A stretch of 64,000 nucleotides of DNA from Oceanihabitans gracilariae (GTDB taxonomy: Bacteria; Bacteroidota; Bacteroidia; Flavobacteriales; Flavobacteriaceae), in assembly GCF_042684485.1 (NCBI RefSeq), contig NZ_JBHULM010000011.1, positions 248,001 to 312,000 on the forward strand, given 5' to 3'. The notes beneath the pieces are model-generated. The model ran no database searches. It was not told the DNA's origin and was given only the letters and a program-made list of their open reading frames with translations. Positions 16,932 through 25,839 of this stretch are shown one piece after another. Numbering within the stretch: the first letter of the stretch is position 1; each line of letters starts with the position of its first letter. The position numbers and the translations under genes were made by a program.

Positions 16932-19900
16932 TTTCTTCCTTTTGTTCTTTAATAGCGCGTTCTACTTCTTCTTTTGTCACCTTATTTCCTGTAGCTAACC
17001 ATTTTGTTTTTTGTTTAATGGTATTGCTAAAAGATAAAAACAATGGTAAGACTAAAAGCGTTAAAATGGTAGCATAAGCAATACCAAAAGATATAGAAAT
17101 TGCCATAGGTTTTAAAAATTGTGCTTGTCTACTTTTTTCTAAAAGTAAAGGAGCCAAACCTGCAATAGTGGTTAGAGAGGTTAAGAAAATAGCTCTAAAT
17201 CTAGATTTACCAGCATCTAATAATGCTTCATCAAATTTTAAGCCTTCTCTTAGGTTGGTATTAAATTTACCAATAAGCACCAAACCATCATTGACCATAA
17301 TACCTATTAAGGCTATAATACCTAAAAGGGATAATATATTTACCGAAAAACCAAGCATCCAGTGTCCCCAAGCTACTGCTGTAAGACTAAAAGGCACTAA
17401 TAAAATTAGTAAAATGGGTTGACTATAGCTTCTAAAGGTGAAAGCAATTACTATATAAATAAGAAATAAAATAGGCCATCCTGCTTTACTTAAAGAGCTC
17501 ATTAACTTATCTTTTTCTCTATTTTGACCTTCATAAGAAGCAGAAATAGTTGGATATTTAGATTGTAACTCTACCATAGTTACATTTTTTATATCGTCTA
17601 AAATATCTGTAGTACTTGTATTTGGGTCTTTTAAATCTGCCGAAACTTGAATTTCACGTTGCCCTTCTAGATGGTTAATAGCAACATCACCTCTTTCTAT
17701 AGAATAAAAAGCAATATCTTTAAGCGTTACGCGCTCTCCTGTAGGAGTCACAATTCGCATTTCGTCTAGATCGTTAATAGAAGCTCTATTGGTTCTATCA
17801 TAACGTACCCAAACTTTAATTTCATCCTGACCACGTTGAAAGCGTTGTGCTTGTGTACCAAAAAAACCAGAACGTACTTGGCTCATCACTGTACTTAAAT
17901 TTAAGCCTAATAAATAAGCGCTTTCTTTAAGTTGAATACGTATTTCTTTAATACCTGCAGGATCATTATCTTCAACATCCTTTAACAGAGGGTTGCTTTC
18001 TAAAACTTGTTTTAACTCTATTTTAGCAGCTTTTAACTCTTCTATATTATTTCCTAAGAGGGAAACCGAAACAGGACTACCTCCAAAATTACCTCCAGAA
18101 CCAAATATTAAACGCTCTGTACCAATTACGGGACCAACTAATTCGCGCAACCTATTTGCTACTAAAGAAGATTTTATGGCATCTGGTCTTTCTTCTCCTG
18201 GTAATAAGTTTATTTGTAAACTAGCACTAGAACTACTATTTATATTTAAAATGGTGTTTTCAAAAAGTTGTTTATCGGTACCTTTTAAATATTTTTCGGT
18301 TAACTCTTGATTTACAATAAACGATTTTTCTTCTATCATAGAAATAATAGAATCTGTAACTTTTTCATTAGTACCATTCGGCATGTCTAACGATATAGAA
18401 ACAGCATCACTTGCTACAGAAGGAAACATAGTCATACCAATGACACCTCCACCAATAGAACCAAAAGTTAAAATTAACAAGGAAACAAAAATACCTAGAG
18501 AGAATAATTTAAAGTTTAAAACAAATGTAATTGCTGGTGTATATACCTTGTCTCTTAAAAAATTCATGAAGTTATCTCCAGCTTTGTTTATTACACGCAT
18601 TTTAGAAAAAAACTGCTTTATTTTAGAAGGGTTTTCTTCAACAACTTGCTGTTTTAATGCTTTAGAGTGGGCTAAATGGGCAGGAAGAATAATTAAAGCT
18701 TCAACCAATGAAACTACTAAGGTTAAAATTACAATTACAGAAACTTCACCAAAAAACTCCCCTATTCTACTATCTAAAAACAAGAATAATGAAAAGGCTA
18801 AAAGGGTTGTGATAATGGCAGAAACTACTGGTGGAATTACTTCCATAGTACCATCTATAGCTGCTTGAATTGGCGATTTTCCTTTTTCGTAATGTTGGTA
18901 AATATTTTCGGCAATAACAATACCATCATCTACTAATATTCCGATAACGATAATCATTCCGAAGAGCGATAACACGTTAATTGTAACATCAAACTGTCCT
19001 GCAAAAATAAACATTCCTAAAAACGAAATTGGCAATCCGAAGGCTACCCAAAACGCCAAACGTGTGTTTAAAAAAACCGATAAAAATAACAAAACCAACA
19101 GCATACCTACAATGGCATTTTCGGTTAATAAATCGGTACGTTGGTTAAGTGTTTTAGACAAATCTCTAACTACATCTAACTGTACATTATTATGTTTTTG
19201 GTTATAAGTTTCTATATAGTCTTTTACATTATCTGCAGAACTTATTAAGTCTTCAGAATTTGTACTAGTAATAGAAATGTTTAAGGCTAATTTTTGATTA
19301 AAATACGTGGCGTTTGGAGTTTCTGAAAAACGATCACGAATTACAGCAACATCTTTTAAACGTACCACTTTACCATCATTAGAAGCTTTTACTACAATAT
19401 TAGAAAGCTCATCACCATAATACGAACGGTTATTGGCACGAATAAGATATTCTTCGGCATCTGTTTTAATGGTTCCTCCTGTGGTTAAAATATTAGAAGT
19501 ACTAACCGCTTGTGAAACCTCACTAAAGGTAATATCATAAGCAAGTAAACTGGTTTCATTTACTGCTATTTCAATTTCTTCATCTGGATAACCAGAAATT
19601 GTTATTTGCGAAATACCATCAATGGCTCTCAAATCATTTTCAACCTGCCTACCAATTTGTTTTAAAGTGGCTAAGGGAATGTTTTCACCACTTAAAGCAA
19701 AGGAAATGGTTTCTCTTACTGCTTCTTGTTTCGCTACTACTAAAGGCTCCATACCTGAAGGAAAGGAAGGCACGCGATCTACCGCATTTTTAACCTCTAA
19801 TAGCATGAAATCTATATTCTCTCCTTTTTCAATTTCTACAGTAATGGTTCCGCTATTTTCTTTTGAAACCGAAGTTACTCTATCAATACCTTTTAAACCT

Positions 19901-20118
19901 TTTAAATTATCTTCTATTTGAAGCACAATACCTTCTTCAATTTCTTGAGGCGATGCTCCTGGATAAGCTATACTTATCGTTATAATTTTAGAATCTGTTA
20001 ACGGAAAGAATGAAGATTTTAGTGATAATACACCAATAACTCCAAAAAGAATAAAAGCTATAATAAAAATATTAACAGCTACGTGATACCTAATAAAATA
20101 TTCTATGAGTTTTCTCAT
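16921..20118 (-). CDS. RND-family efflux transporter (inner-membrane pump)
   Basis: The 1065-residue length, duplicated architecture of 12 membrane helices and two large periplasmic loops are those of AcrB/MexB-type or related RND pumps. The fourth helix region has VDDGIVIAENIY, with the paired aspartates of the proton relay, and the tenth helix region has IALIGIMVNDGLVLIGKF. The N-terminus FPLTDSKIITISIAYPGASP is typical of the hydrophobe/amphiphile branch; I see no methionine cluster that would suggest a copper/silver pump. Substrates cannot be predicted. It starts two bases after the adaptor gene ends and overlaps the TolC gene. Confidence 0.94.
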   Translation of the reverse strand: MRKLIEYFIRYHVAVNIFIIAFILFGVIGVLSLKSSFFPLTDSKIITISIAYPGASPQEIEEGIVLQIEDNLKGLKGIDRVTSVSKENSGTITVEIEKGENIDFMLLEVKNAVDRVPSFPSGMEPLVVAKQEAVRETISFALSGENIPLATLKQIGRQVENDLRAIDGISQITISGYPDEEIEIAVNETSLLAYDITFSEVSQAVSTSNILTTGGTIKTDAEEYLIRANNRSYYGDELSNIVVKASNDGKVVRLKDVAVIRDRFSETPNATYFNQKLALNISITSTNSEDLISSADNVKDYIETYNQKHNNVQLDVVRDLSKTLNQRTDLLTENAIVGMLLVLLFLSVFLNTRLAFWVAFGLPISFLGMFIFAGQFDVTINVLSLFGMIIVIGILVDDGIVIAENIYQHYEKGKSPIQAAIDGTMEVIPPVVSAIITTLLAFSLFLFLDSRIGEFFGEVSVIVILTLVVSLVEALIILPAHLAHSKALKQQVVEENPSKIKQFFSKMRVINKAGDNFMNFLRDKVYTPAITFVLNFKLFSLGIFVSLLILTFGSIGGGVIGMTMFPSVASDAVSISLDMPNGTNEKVTDSIISMIEEKSFIVNQELTEKYLKGTDKQLFENTILNINSSSSASLQINLLPGEERPDAIKSSLVANRLRELVGPVIGTERLIFGSGGNFGGSPVSVSLLGNNIEELKAAKIELKQVLESNPLLKDVEDNDPAGIKEIRIQLKESAYLLGLNLSTVMSQVRSGFFGTQAQRFQRGQDEIKVWVRYDRTNRASINDLDEMRIVTPTGERVTLKDIAFYSIERGDVAINHLEGQREIQVSADLKDPNTSTTDILDDIKNVTMVELQSKYPTISASYEGQNREKDKLMSSLSKAGWPILFLIYIVIAFTFRSYSQPILLILLVPFSLTAVAWGHWMLGFSVNILSLLGIIALIGIMVNDGLVLIGKFNTNLREGLKFDEALLDAGKSRFRAIFLTSLTTIAGLAPLLLEKSRQAQFLKPMAISISFGIAYATILTLLVLPLFLSFSNTIKQKTKWLATGNKVTKEEVERAIKEQKEENEH

Positions 20119-20120
20119 GC

Positions 20121-21254
20121 TTACTGCTGGTCTTTAGTAACTGGTTTATCTTGAAAAGGCTTCACTAACATTCCTGCATATGCACCAGGAACTGCTTTTT
20201 TAAGTATAATGCTTCCGTTGGGTACATTTTTTAAAACCACTTTAGTATCTGAAAAATATACAGGTTTTACATCTATAACATCTAACAAACTATCTTTTAC
20301 CACAAAGATTTGTTGGTTTTCTAACAACAGGTTTCTATCAATTTCAATAGCATCCTTTTCTTGTTTTGCATTTAAATTTGCTTCTAAATACATTCCTTCT
20401 TTTAGGTTTGCATCTTTAACCTCTATATATGCTGTAATGGTTTGTGTGGTTGCGTCTATACTTCCGTTTACACGTGTTACTTTTCCTGTATAAGTTTCCG
20501 TTTTATCTAAATTATTTAACGCAACATCTTCACCGACTTTTAACAGGTTTGCATAGGTTTTGCTAATGGCTACTTCCATTTCATAAACAGAAGGGTCAAT
20601 ATACTCTCCTAATTTTTGTCCGCTTCTAATTAAAGTTCCTTCGGTTACCAATGCCTCGGTTAAAATACCAGAAAAAGGAGCAGAAATCGTGTATTTAGCT
20701 AAACGTTGCTCTAGGTTTTTTACATTATAATAGTTAGACACAATACTTCTTCCTGTAATGAAAAAGTTTTCCTTATCGGAAGTCATTTCAGGTAGTTTTG
20801 GTGTTGTTTTATTTAAATTGAAATTGGTAAGATAATTTTGCCATTTATCAAACACATCAGGAAAATCTAGACGTAAATCTGGCATAATTGCAGCAATAGA
20901 ATTATACAAGTTACTTTTTGAAGATTGTACACTTGCATAATATTCTGAAGCATCGATTTTTATTAAACTCTGTCCTGCTTTATACTCTTGTCCTGGTTTA
21001 AACAATTTGCTACCAGGTTTAAAAACCCCTTGTACCTCTGCATAAATTTCTAATCTACGTTTTGCTTCTAGGTTACCATTTGCAGCAATAACTATTGGTA
21101 TAGTTGCATTCTGAATAGTATCTGTAAAAACCGTTTTTACAACTTTTGCTTGTACAGGTTTAGGTTTATTTTTATCTGCTATTAATTTTTTAGCAAATAG
21201 AAAAGAGGCTACTATTACTAGAACACCTATAATAGATAGTATAATATTACGCAT
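20121..21254 (-). CDS. Periplasmic adaptor subunit of the RND efflux system
   Basis: I place the start at the ATG at 21254, giving 377 residues that begin with MRNIILSIIGVLVIVASFLF, a membrane anchor. The 17 extra residues from the upstream ATG at 21305 are polar and would precede the anchor. Lipoyl/barrel-sandwich halves flank a helical hairpin, with PIVIAANGNLEAKRRLEIYA and YTISAPFSGILTEALVTEGT as the hallmark strands. It bridges the RND pump and the TolC duct. It is the first gene of a three-gene operon with no regulator gene adjacent. Confidence 0.9.
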   Translation of the reverse strand: MRNIILSIIGVLVIVASFLFAKKLIADKNKPKPVQAKVVKTVFTDTIQNATIPIVIAANGNLEAKRRLEIYAEVQGVFKPGSKLFKPGQEYKAGQSLIKIDASEYYASVQSSKSNLYNSIAAIMPDLRLDFPDVFDKWQNYLTNFNLNKTTPKLPEMTSDKENFFITGRSIVSNYYNVKNLEQRLAKYTISAPFSGILTEALVTEGTLIRSGQKLGEYIDPSVYEMEVAISKTYANLLKVGEDVALNNLDKTETYTGKVTRVNGSIDATTQTITAYIEVKDANLKEGMYLEANLNAKQEKDAIEIDRNLLLENQQIFVVKDSLLDVIDVKPVYFSDTKVVLKNVPNGSIILKKAVPGAYAGMLVKPFQDKPVTKDQQ

Positions 21255-21329
21255 TGGTTTAGTTTTGTTGTTAGACTGCAAAACTATACTTTTGTTTAAC
21301 CGCAAAACGTTAAAAAAAACCCAAATTAA

Positions 21330-23237
21330 TTAGGCGTAATCTTCTAGTTTTAAAGTTATATCTTCCCAGTCTTCCATTAATTGTACTAATTTATCCTTTT
21401 TTTCTTGATATGCATCAAAAAAGCCTGGTTTAGAAGCTACTTCGTCATAATTTACAGCTAGCTCTACATCTATTTCTTTAATTTCTTTTTCTAACTGGCT
21501 AATTTTAGACTCGATATTACTCAATCTGTTGTTTAAAGATTTTAATTTCTTTTGTTCTTCGTAAGATTGTGTTTTCTTTTCTTTAGGAGCAGATTTTACA
21601 ACAGTACGTTTTTCTACTTCTCTTAAATTCTCCACATTACGCTGCTCTAAGTAATAGTCTACATCACCTAAATATTTTTTTAATTTTTCGTCTTTAAATT
21701 CATAAACCGTATCTGTTAAGCCTTGTAAGAAATCACGATCATGCGACACTAGAATTAAAGTACCTTCAAAACGTTGTAATGCATCTTTTAAAACGTTTTT
21801 AGATTTAATATCTAAGTGATTGGTAGGCTCATCCATAATAAGCACATTAAAAGGTTGTAACATTAGTTTTGCAAGAGCTAAACGGTTACGTTCACCTCCA
21901 GAAAGCACTCTTACATATTTTTCTGCTTCTTCACCACGAAAAAGAAAAGAACCTAGAATATCTCTTACTTTACTTCTATTGGTTTCATTAGCAGCATCAA
22001 TCATGGTATCTAAAACGGTTTTATTACCATCTAAATATTCTGCTTGATTTTGTGCAAAGTACCCTATTTGTACGTTATGCCCTAGTTTTAGGTTTCCGTC
22101 GTGTTGTAAGTCGCCAACCAATATTTTAGCCAAAGTAGATTTACCTTGTCCGTTTTGCCCAACAAAAGCTGTTTTCTCATTACGTTCAATCATTAAACTA
22201 ACTTCAGACAGTACTTGGTTGTCTCCGTAGTTTTTTGAAATCTTATCTGCTTCAACCACTACTTTACCAGGTGTAACAGATACCGGAAAGTTTAATGTCA
22301 TGACGCTATTATCATCTTCATCTACTTCAATTCTATCAATTTTATCTAGCTTTTTAATAAGCGATTGCGCCATAGTCGCCTTACTAGCTTTAGCTCTAAA
22401 TTTTTCTATTAGCTTTTCGGTTTGCTCAATTTGCTTTTGTTGATTTTTTTGAGAAGCTAATTGCTGTGCTTTAATTTCATTTCTAAGCACTAGGTATTTA
22501 GTATATGGTTTAGGATAATCGTAAATTCTTCCTAAAGAAATCTCTATTGTTCTGTTAGTAACATTATCTAAAAACATTTTATCATGCGATACTATAACTA
22601 CAGCTCCTGTATAATTTTTTAAAAACCCTTCTAACCAAATAATAGACTCAATATCTAAGTGGTTGGTTGGCTCATCTAACAATAGCAAATCATTGTTTTG
22701 TAATAATAGCTTTGCTAACTCAATACGCATACGCCAACCTCCAGAAAAAGTATCTGTTAGTTTATTAAAATCTTCACGTTTAAAACCAAGACCTTGTAAT
22801 ATTTTTTCTGTCTCTCCTTGGTAGTTGTATCCTCCTATTATTTCATATTGGTGTTGCAAATCATTAAGATCTACCATGATTTGATGGTATGCTTCACTTT
22901 CGTAATCTGTACGCTCAACAAGCTGTGTATTTATATCTTCTAACTGAGCTTCTATTTTTTTAATTTCTGTAAAAGCTTGGTAAGATTCTTCTAGTACTGT
23001 TCTACCTAAAACAAAGTCAATGTCTTGTTTTAAAAACCCAATTTTTAAATCTTTATCTGTTGCAATTTGCCCAGAATCTGGTTCAAACTCTTTAGATAAT
23101 ATTTTAAGCATGGTAGATTTTCCTGCACCATTTTTTCCTATTAAACCAACACGATCGCCCGAATTTAATTTAAAAGTAATTTCTTCGAATAAATATTCGC
23201 CTTGAAATGAAATCGATAGATTGTGTATATTAAGCAT
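21330..23237 (-). CDS. ABC-F family ATP-binding protein (Uup/YdiF-like)
   Basis: The 635-residue protein has two ABC ATPase domains and no membrane segments. The first has Walker A GKNGAGKST near residue 36 and signature FSGGWRMRIELAKL. The second has GQNGQGKST and LSGGERNRLALAKL. An ABC-F linker rich in Gln/Lys lies between them, and a C-terminal coiled coil (about 560-630) ends the protein. ABC-F proteins act on ribosomes, on stalled translation or in antibiotic protection. The coiled-coil tail is like Uup. A 14-base perfect palindrome lies directly upstream at 23244. Confidence 0.92.
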   Translation of the reverse strand: MLNIHNLSISFQGEYLFEEITFKLNSGDRVGLIGKNGAGKSTMLKILSKEFEPDSGQIATDKDLKIGFLKQDIDFVLGRTVLEESYQAFTEIKKIEAQLEDINTQLVERTDYESEAYHQIMVDLNDLQHQYEIIGGYNYQGETEKILQGLGFKREDFNKLTDTFSGGWRMRIELAKLLLQNNDLLLLDEPTNHLDIESIIWLEGFLKNYTGAVVIVSHDKMFLDNVTNRTIEISLGRIYDYPKPYTKYLVLRNEIKAQQLASQKNQQKQIEQTEKLIEKFRAKASKATMAQSLIKKLDKIDRIEVDEDDNSVMTLNFPVSVTPGKVVVEADKISKNYGDNQVLSEVSLMIERNEKTAFVGQNGQGKSTLAKILVGDLQHDGNLKLGHNVQIGYFAQNQAEYLDGNKTVLDTMIDAANETNRSKVRDILGSFLFRGEEAEKYVRVLSGGERNRLALAKLMLQPFNVLIMDEPTNHLDIKSKNVLKDALQRFEGTLILVSHDRDFLQGLTDTVYEFKDEKLKKYLGDVDYYLEQRNVENLREVEKRTVVKSAPKEKKTQSYEEQKKLKSLNNRLSNIESKISQLEKEIKEIDVELAVNYDEVASKPGFFDAYQEKKDKLVQLMEDWEDITLKLEDYA

Positions 23238-23243
23238 AGTTTG

Positions 23244-23257
23244 GTAACAATTGTTAC
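23244..23257. promoter_or_regulatory. Perfect 14-base palindrome upstream of the ABC-F gene
   Basis: GTAACAATTGTTAC reads the same on both strands and ends seven bases before the ABC-F start, in its presumed leader. It could be an operator or a small mRNA hairpin. No protein is known to bind it. Confidence 0.35.
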
Positions 23258-23278
23258 TTTTATTTAATAATAAAAAGT

Positions 23279-23286
23279 TAATTTTG
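23279..23286 (+). promoter_or_regulatory. -7 box for the DUF983 gene
   Basis: TAATTTTG matches TAnnTTTG and lies 38 bases before the DUF983 ATG. Confidence 0.45.
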
Positions 23287-23304
23287 TTTTATAAAATTAA
23301 TCCA

Positions 23305-23312
23305 CAAAAGTA
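23305..23312 (-). promoter_or_regulatory. -7 box for the ABC-F gene
   Basis: The minus strand reads TACTTTTG, matching TAnnTTTG, 68 bases before the ABC-F ATG. It is interleaved with the divergent promoter of the DUF983 gene. Confidence 0.45.
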
Positions 23313-23323
23313 CATAAAATATT

Positions 23324-23710
23324 ATGTTTTATAAAGACTCTAAGTTATATAGTATTCTTACTGGAGCTTGCCCTAAGTGTCACCAAGAATCTATGTACAC
23401 GGATAAAAACCCATATCATTTATCTAAGACTTTAGAAATGAATGAGGAATGCTCACATTGTCATACTAAATACCAAATAGAACCGTCTTTTTTTTACGGA
23501 GCTATGTATGTTAGTTATGCTGTAGGTGTAGCTTTTGCTGTTGCTGCTTTTGTTATAAGCGCTGTATTTTTTGATGCATCAAGACATTACGTCTTTATTT
23601 CTATTATTGGAACATTAGTAGTTTTTGCTCCTGTAATCATGCGATTATCTAGAAATATTTGGATCAACTTTTTTGTGCATTATGACAAAAATTTAGTGAA
23701 GAAAAAATAA
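23324..23710 (+). CDS. DUF983 family membrane protein
   Basis: The 128-residue protein has an N-terminal zinc-ribbon-like part (GACPKCHQESMY and EECSHCHTKYQIEPSFFYGA) followed by two membrane helices at about residues 60-85 and 88-110. The combination is typical of DUF983, a family of unknown function common in Bacteroidota and alphaproteobacteria. It stands alone between divergent and convergent neighbours. Confidence 0.88.
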   Translation: MFYKDSKLYSILTGACPKCHQESMYTDKNPYHLSKTLEMNEECSHCHTKYQIEPSFFYGAMYVSYAVGVAFAVAAFVISAVFFDASRHYVFISIIGTLVVFAPVIMRLSRNIWINFFVHYDKNLVKKK

Positions 23711-23761
23711 TCATTAGTCTTATACTATACATCTATAAGATACCTAGTAAAGTAGAGACTA

Positions 23762-24805
23762 CTAATTAAATCTTGCAATATCAATATCTCTTTCTAAAGG
23801 AGTGTTATTTTCTATATTATTAAAAAGCTGTTTAGCTACATAAGGAGCTATCATAACTCCTCTAGTACCTAAACCATTAAGCACGTACATATTTTTAAAA
23901 CTTTCATGTCTACCTACAAGCGGTCTTCTGTCTGTAACTGTTGGTCTGATACCAGCAACTTGATGTACCACCTTAAAATCACATTTTAAAAAGGTTTTCA
24001 GCTTTTTTAAAAGTAACTCTTTAGCCTCTATAGTAATATTGTTTGTTTTGTCTTTCCAATCATAAGTTGCACCAACAGTATACAAATCATTACCAATAGG
24101 AATTAAAAACACACTGGATTTTAAAACAAAATCTATTTTTAAATCTGGAGCATGTATAGTCAATAATTCGCCTTTCACTTCTTTTAATGGAAGATCTTGA
24201 AAGTACTTATTTTTCTTTACACCAAAACCTTCAGCAAAAATTATATGCTTTGCTGTGATCTGATTATAGGTAATCTCATCCTCGTTAATAATTAAGGCAT
24301 CATAATTAAAACTTTCTTCAAGTAATTGATTGTTTTCTATTAAATGCTTCTTATAGGATTCTATTAGTAACTTAGTATCAATTCTTCCGGTTTCTAAAAC
24401 TTTACCAAAACCAAAATTAGCATCTATAGCTTGATTTGTGTTTTTAAGGATAGAAGTAGAAAGGTAATTTGCTAATTCTGGCTTATCTGATGCTGTAAAC
24501 CAATCATTTTGTTCTTCTACAGAAGTAAAACGTCTATATACAGGAGTTTTATGGTCTAAAACAACATTTAATTCCTGTTCTAGCTTATGGTATATAGGTA
24601 GTGCAAGTTGCAGCTGCTCTTTGCTTTTCCATACCGAAGTAAAGCGTTTTAAAACTACAGGATTATATAATCCTCCTGCAACTACAGAAGATTGTTGTGA
24701 GGTATCATCTAATACCACAAAAGATTTATTATGTGCTTTTAATTGTTCACAGAAATGCACTCCTGCTAAACCACAACCTACTATAATATAGTCTACATGT
24801 TTCAT
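23762..24805 (-). CDS. FAD-dependent oxidoreductase (DAO family)
   Basis: With the start at the ATG at 24805 the protein has 347 residues and begins MKHVDYIIVGCGLAGVHF, so the FAD-binding GxGxxG motif sits at the extreme N-terminus as usual. The 11 residues from the upstream ATG at 24838 do not look native. The C-terminal HQVAGIRPTVTDRRPLVGRH and NGLGTRGVMIAPYVA are typical of D-amino-acid-oxidase-like enzymes. It probably oxidises an amine or amino acid; the substrate cannot be named. A terminator-like hairpin lies at its 5' side. Confidence 0.88.
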   Translation of the reverse strand: MKHVDYIIVGCGLAGVHFCEQLKAHNKSFVVLDDTSQQSSVVAGGLYNPVVLKRFTSVWKSKEQLQLALPIYHKLEQELNVVLDHKTPVYRRFTSVEEQNDWFTASDKPELANYLSTSILKNTNQAIDANFGFGKVLETGRIDTKLLIESYKKHLIENNQLLEESFNYDALIINEDEITYNQITAKHIIFAEGFGVKKNKYFQDLPLKEVKGELLTIHAPDLKIDFVLKSSVFLIPIGNDLYTVGATYDWKDKTNNITIEAKELLLKKLKTFLKCDFKVVHQVAGIRPTVTDRRPLVGRHESFKNMYVLNGLGTRGVMIAPYVAKQLFNNIENNTPLERDIDIARFN

Positions 24806-24853
24806 AAGGGTAAAAGTAATATAAAAAAAGATTTCCACCTTAGTGGAAACAAA

Positions 24854-24878
24854 AAACGCCCACTAAAAGTGGGCGTTT
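24854..24878 (-). terminator. Terminator after gldN
   Basis: On the minus strand AAACGCCCACT / AGTGGGCGTTT form an 11-base stem with a three-base loop followed by a T-run. It ends the gldKLMN unit and separates it from the FAD oxidoreductase. A second small hairpin, TTTCCAC / GTGGAAA, lies just beyond. Confidence 0.85.
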
Positions 24879-24897
24879 AAATTATATAAAAATGTGA

Positions 24898-25797
24898 TTA
24901 ATAAGACCACATGTCCATTTCAAAGTTTCTGATTTTATCTTTAATTCTATCAGATTCTAATAATTGCATTAAAGCATTTTCTGTAATATATTCATCTACT
25001 GTTCTATCTCCAAAAACGTTTTCTTCTTTATAAACATAGCCGTTAAAACGTCTAGAGTTTAAGATATGATCGTATGAAAATGGTACAGCACTGTTTTTAT
25101 TGTTAAATGCTTTAGCTTCATGTAAAACCTCTCTTGCGTCTGGAAAGAATATCCAATATAAAGGGTTTGGTTCTTTATTTTCTTCGTCATCACTATCAAT
25201 AAAGTTTACATCTGGTGCTGCTGGAGCAAGACCTAATAATCTAAATTTAAGTTCACCTTGACGTTTATCAAAATACCAAAGACCTTTAATTAAATATGCA
25301 CTTACATCATAAGAAGCGATTTCTCTTTTTGTAATATATTCTGGGTCTACGTAACCATCTGCATTTAATTGATCATAACCAATATCTAAAGTATCTACTT
25401 TACTAGTTATATCTTTTAAATCTTTTAGACTACGTTTCGCAGTAAAATAAGAATCATCATATACATTTTCTATTTTACCTTCTTTGATAGCTTTTGTTAA
25501 AACATCATATAAAGAACGTCTATTGCTTCCAATGTTATTGGTATCTACAGGATAGTATAACGGAAAGTTTACACGTTCATCTAAAACCACTTTTTCCCAA
25601 GTCATTTTAGAGTACATAATGTCTCTATCATCTACGTAACCATATTCTAATGGTTTATCGTTATCTACTGCTTTTTGTGCTTCTGTTCTAACTCCTATTT
25701 CTTGAGGTGTTTTTGCATTTAAAATATTTGCTTGCGAAAACCCTGTAGTTGTTAGTGCTACACTAAAAATGGTTAATAAAAAAGATTTATAATTCAT
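24898..25797 (-). CDS. gldN: Gliding motility / type IX secretion protein GldN
   Basis: The 299-residue protein carries a signal peptide ending TTTGFSQ and the GldN/PorN core, with YGYVDDRDIMYSKMTWEKVV at the start and LYWIFFPDAREVL in the C-terminal half. GldN is a periplasmic ring component that partners with the lipoprotein GldK under the outer membrane and is needed for type IX secretion of adhesins and enzymes. It is the last of four genes in the order K-L-M-N, 42 bases after gldM, and is followed by a terminator. Confidence 0.97.
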   Translation of the reverse strand: MNYKSFLLTIFSVALTTTGFSQANILNAKTPQEIGVRTEAQKAVDNDKPLEYGYVDDRDIMYSKMTWEKVVLDERVNFPLYYPVDTNNIGSNRRSLYDVLTKAIKEGKIENVYDDSYFTAKRSLKDLKDITSKVDTLDIGYDQLNADGYVDPEYITKREIASYDVSAYLIKGLWYFDKRQGELKFRLLGLAPAAPDVNFIDSDDEENKEPNPLYWIFFPDAREVLHEAKAFNNKNSAVPFSYDHILNSRRFNGYVYKEENVFGDRTVDEYITENALMQLLESDRIKDKIRNFEMDMWSY

Positions 25798-25839
25798 CTT
25801 ACAATAATTATTTTTAATTAATACTACTATAAAGTTGGT

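Noticed and set aside
18383..18868. Long antisense open frame inside the RND pump gene
   Set aside because: The opposite strand encodes a complete, well-conserved RND protein; the antisense product has no recognisable features.
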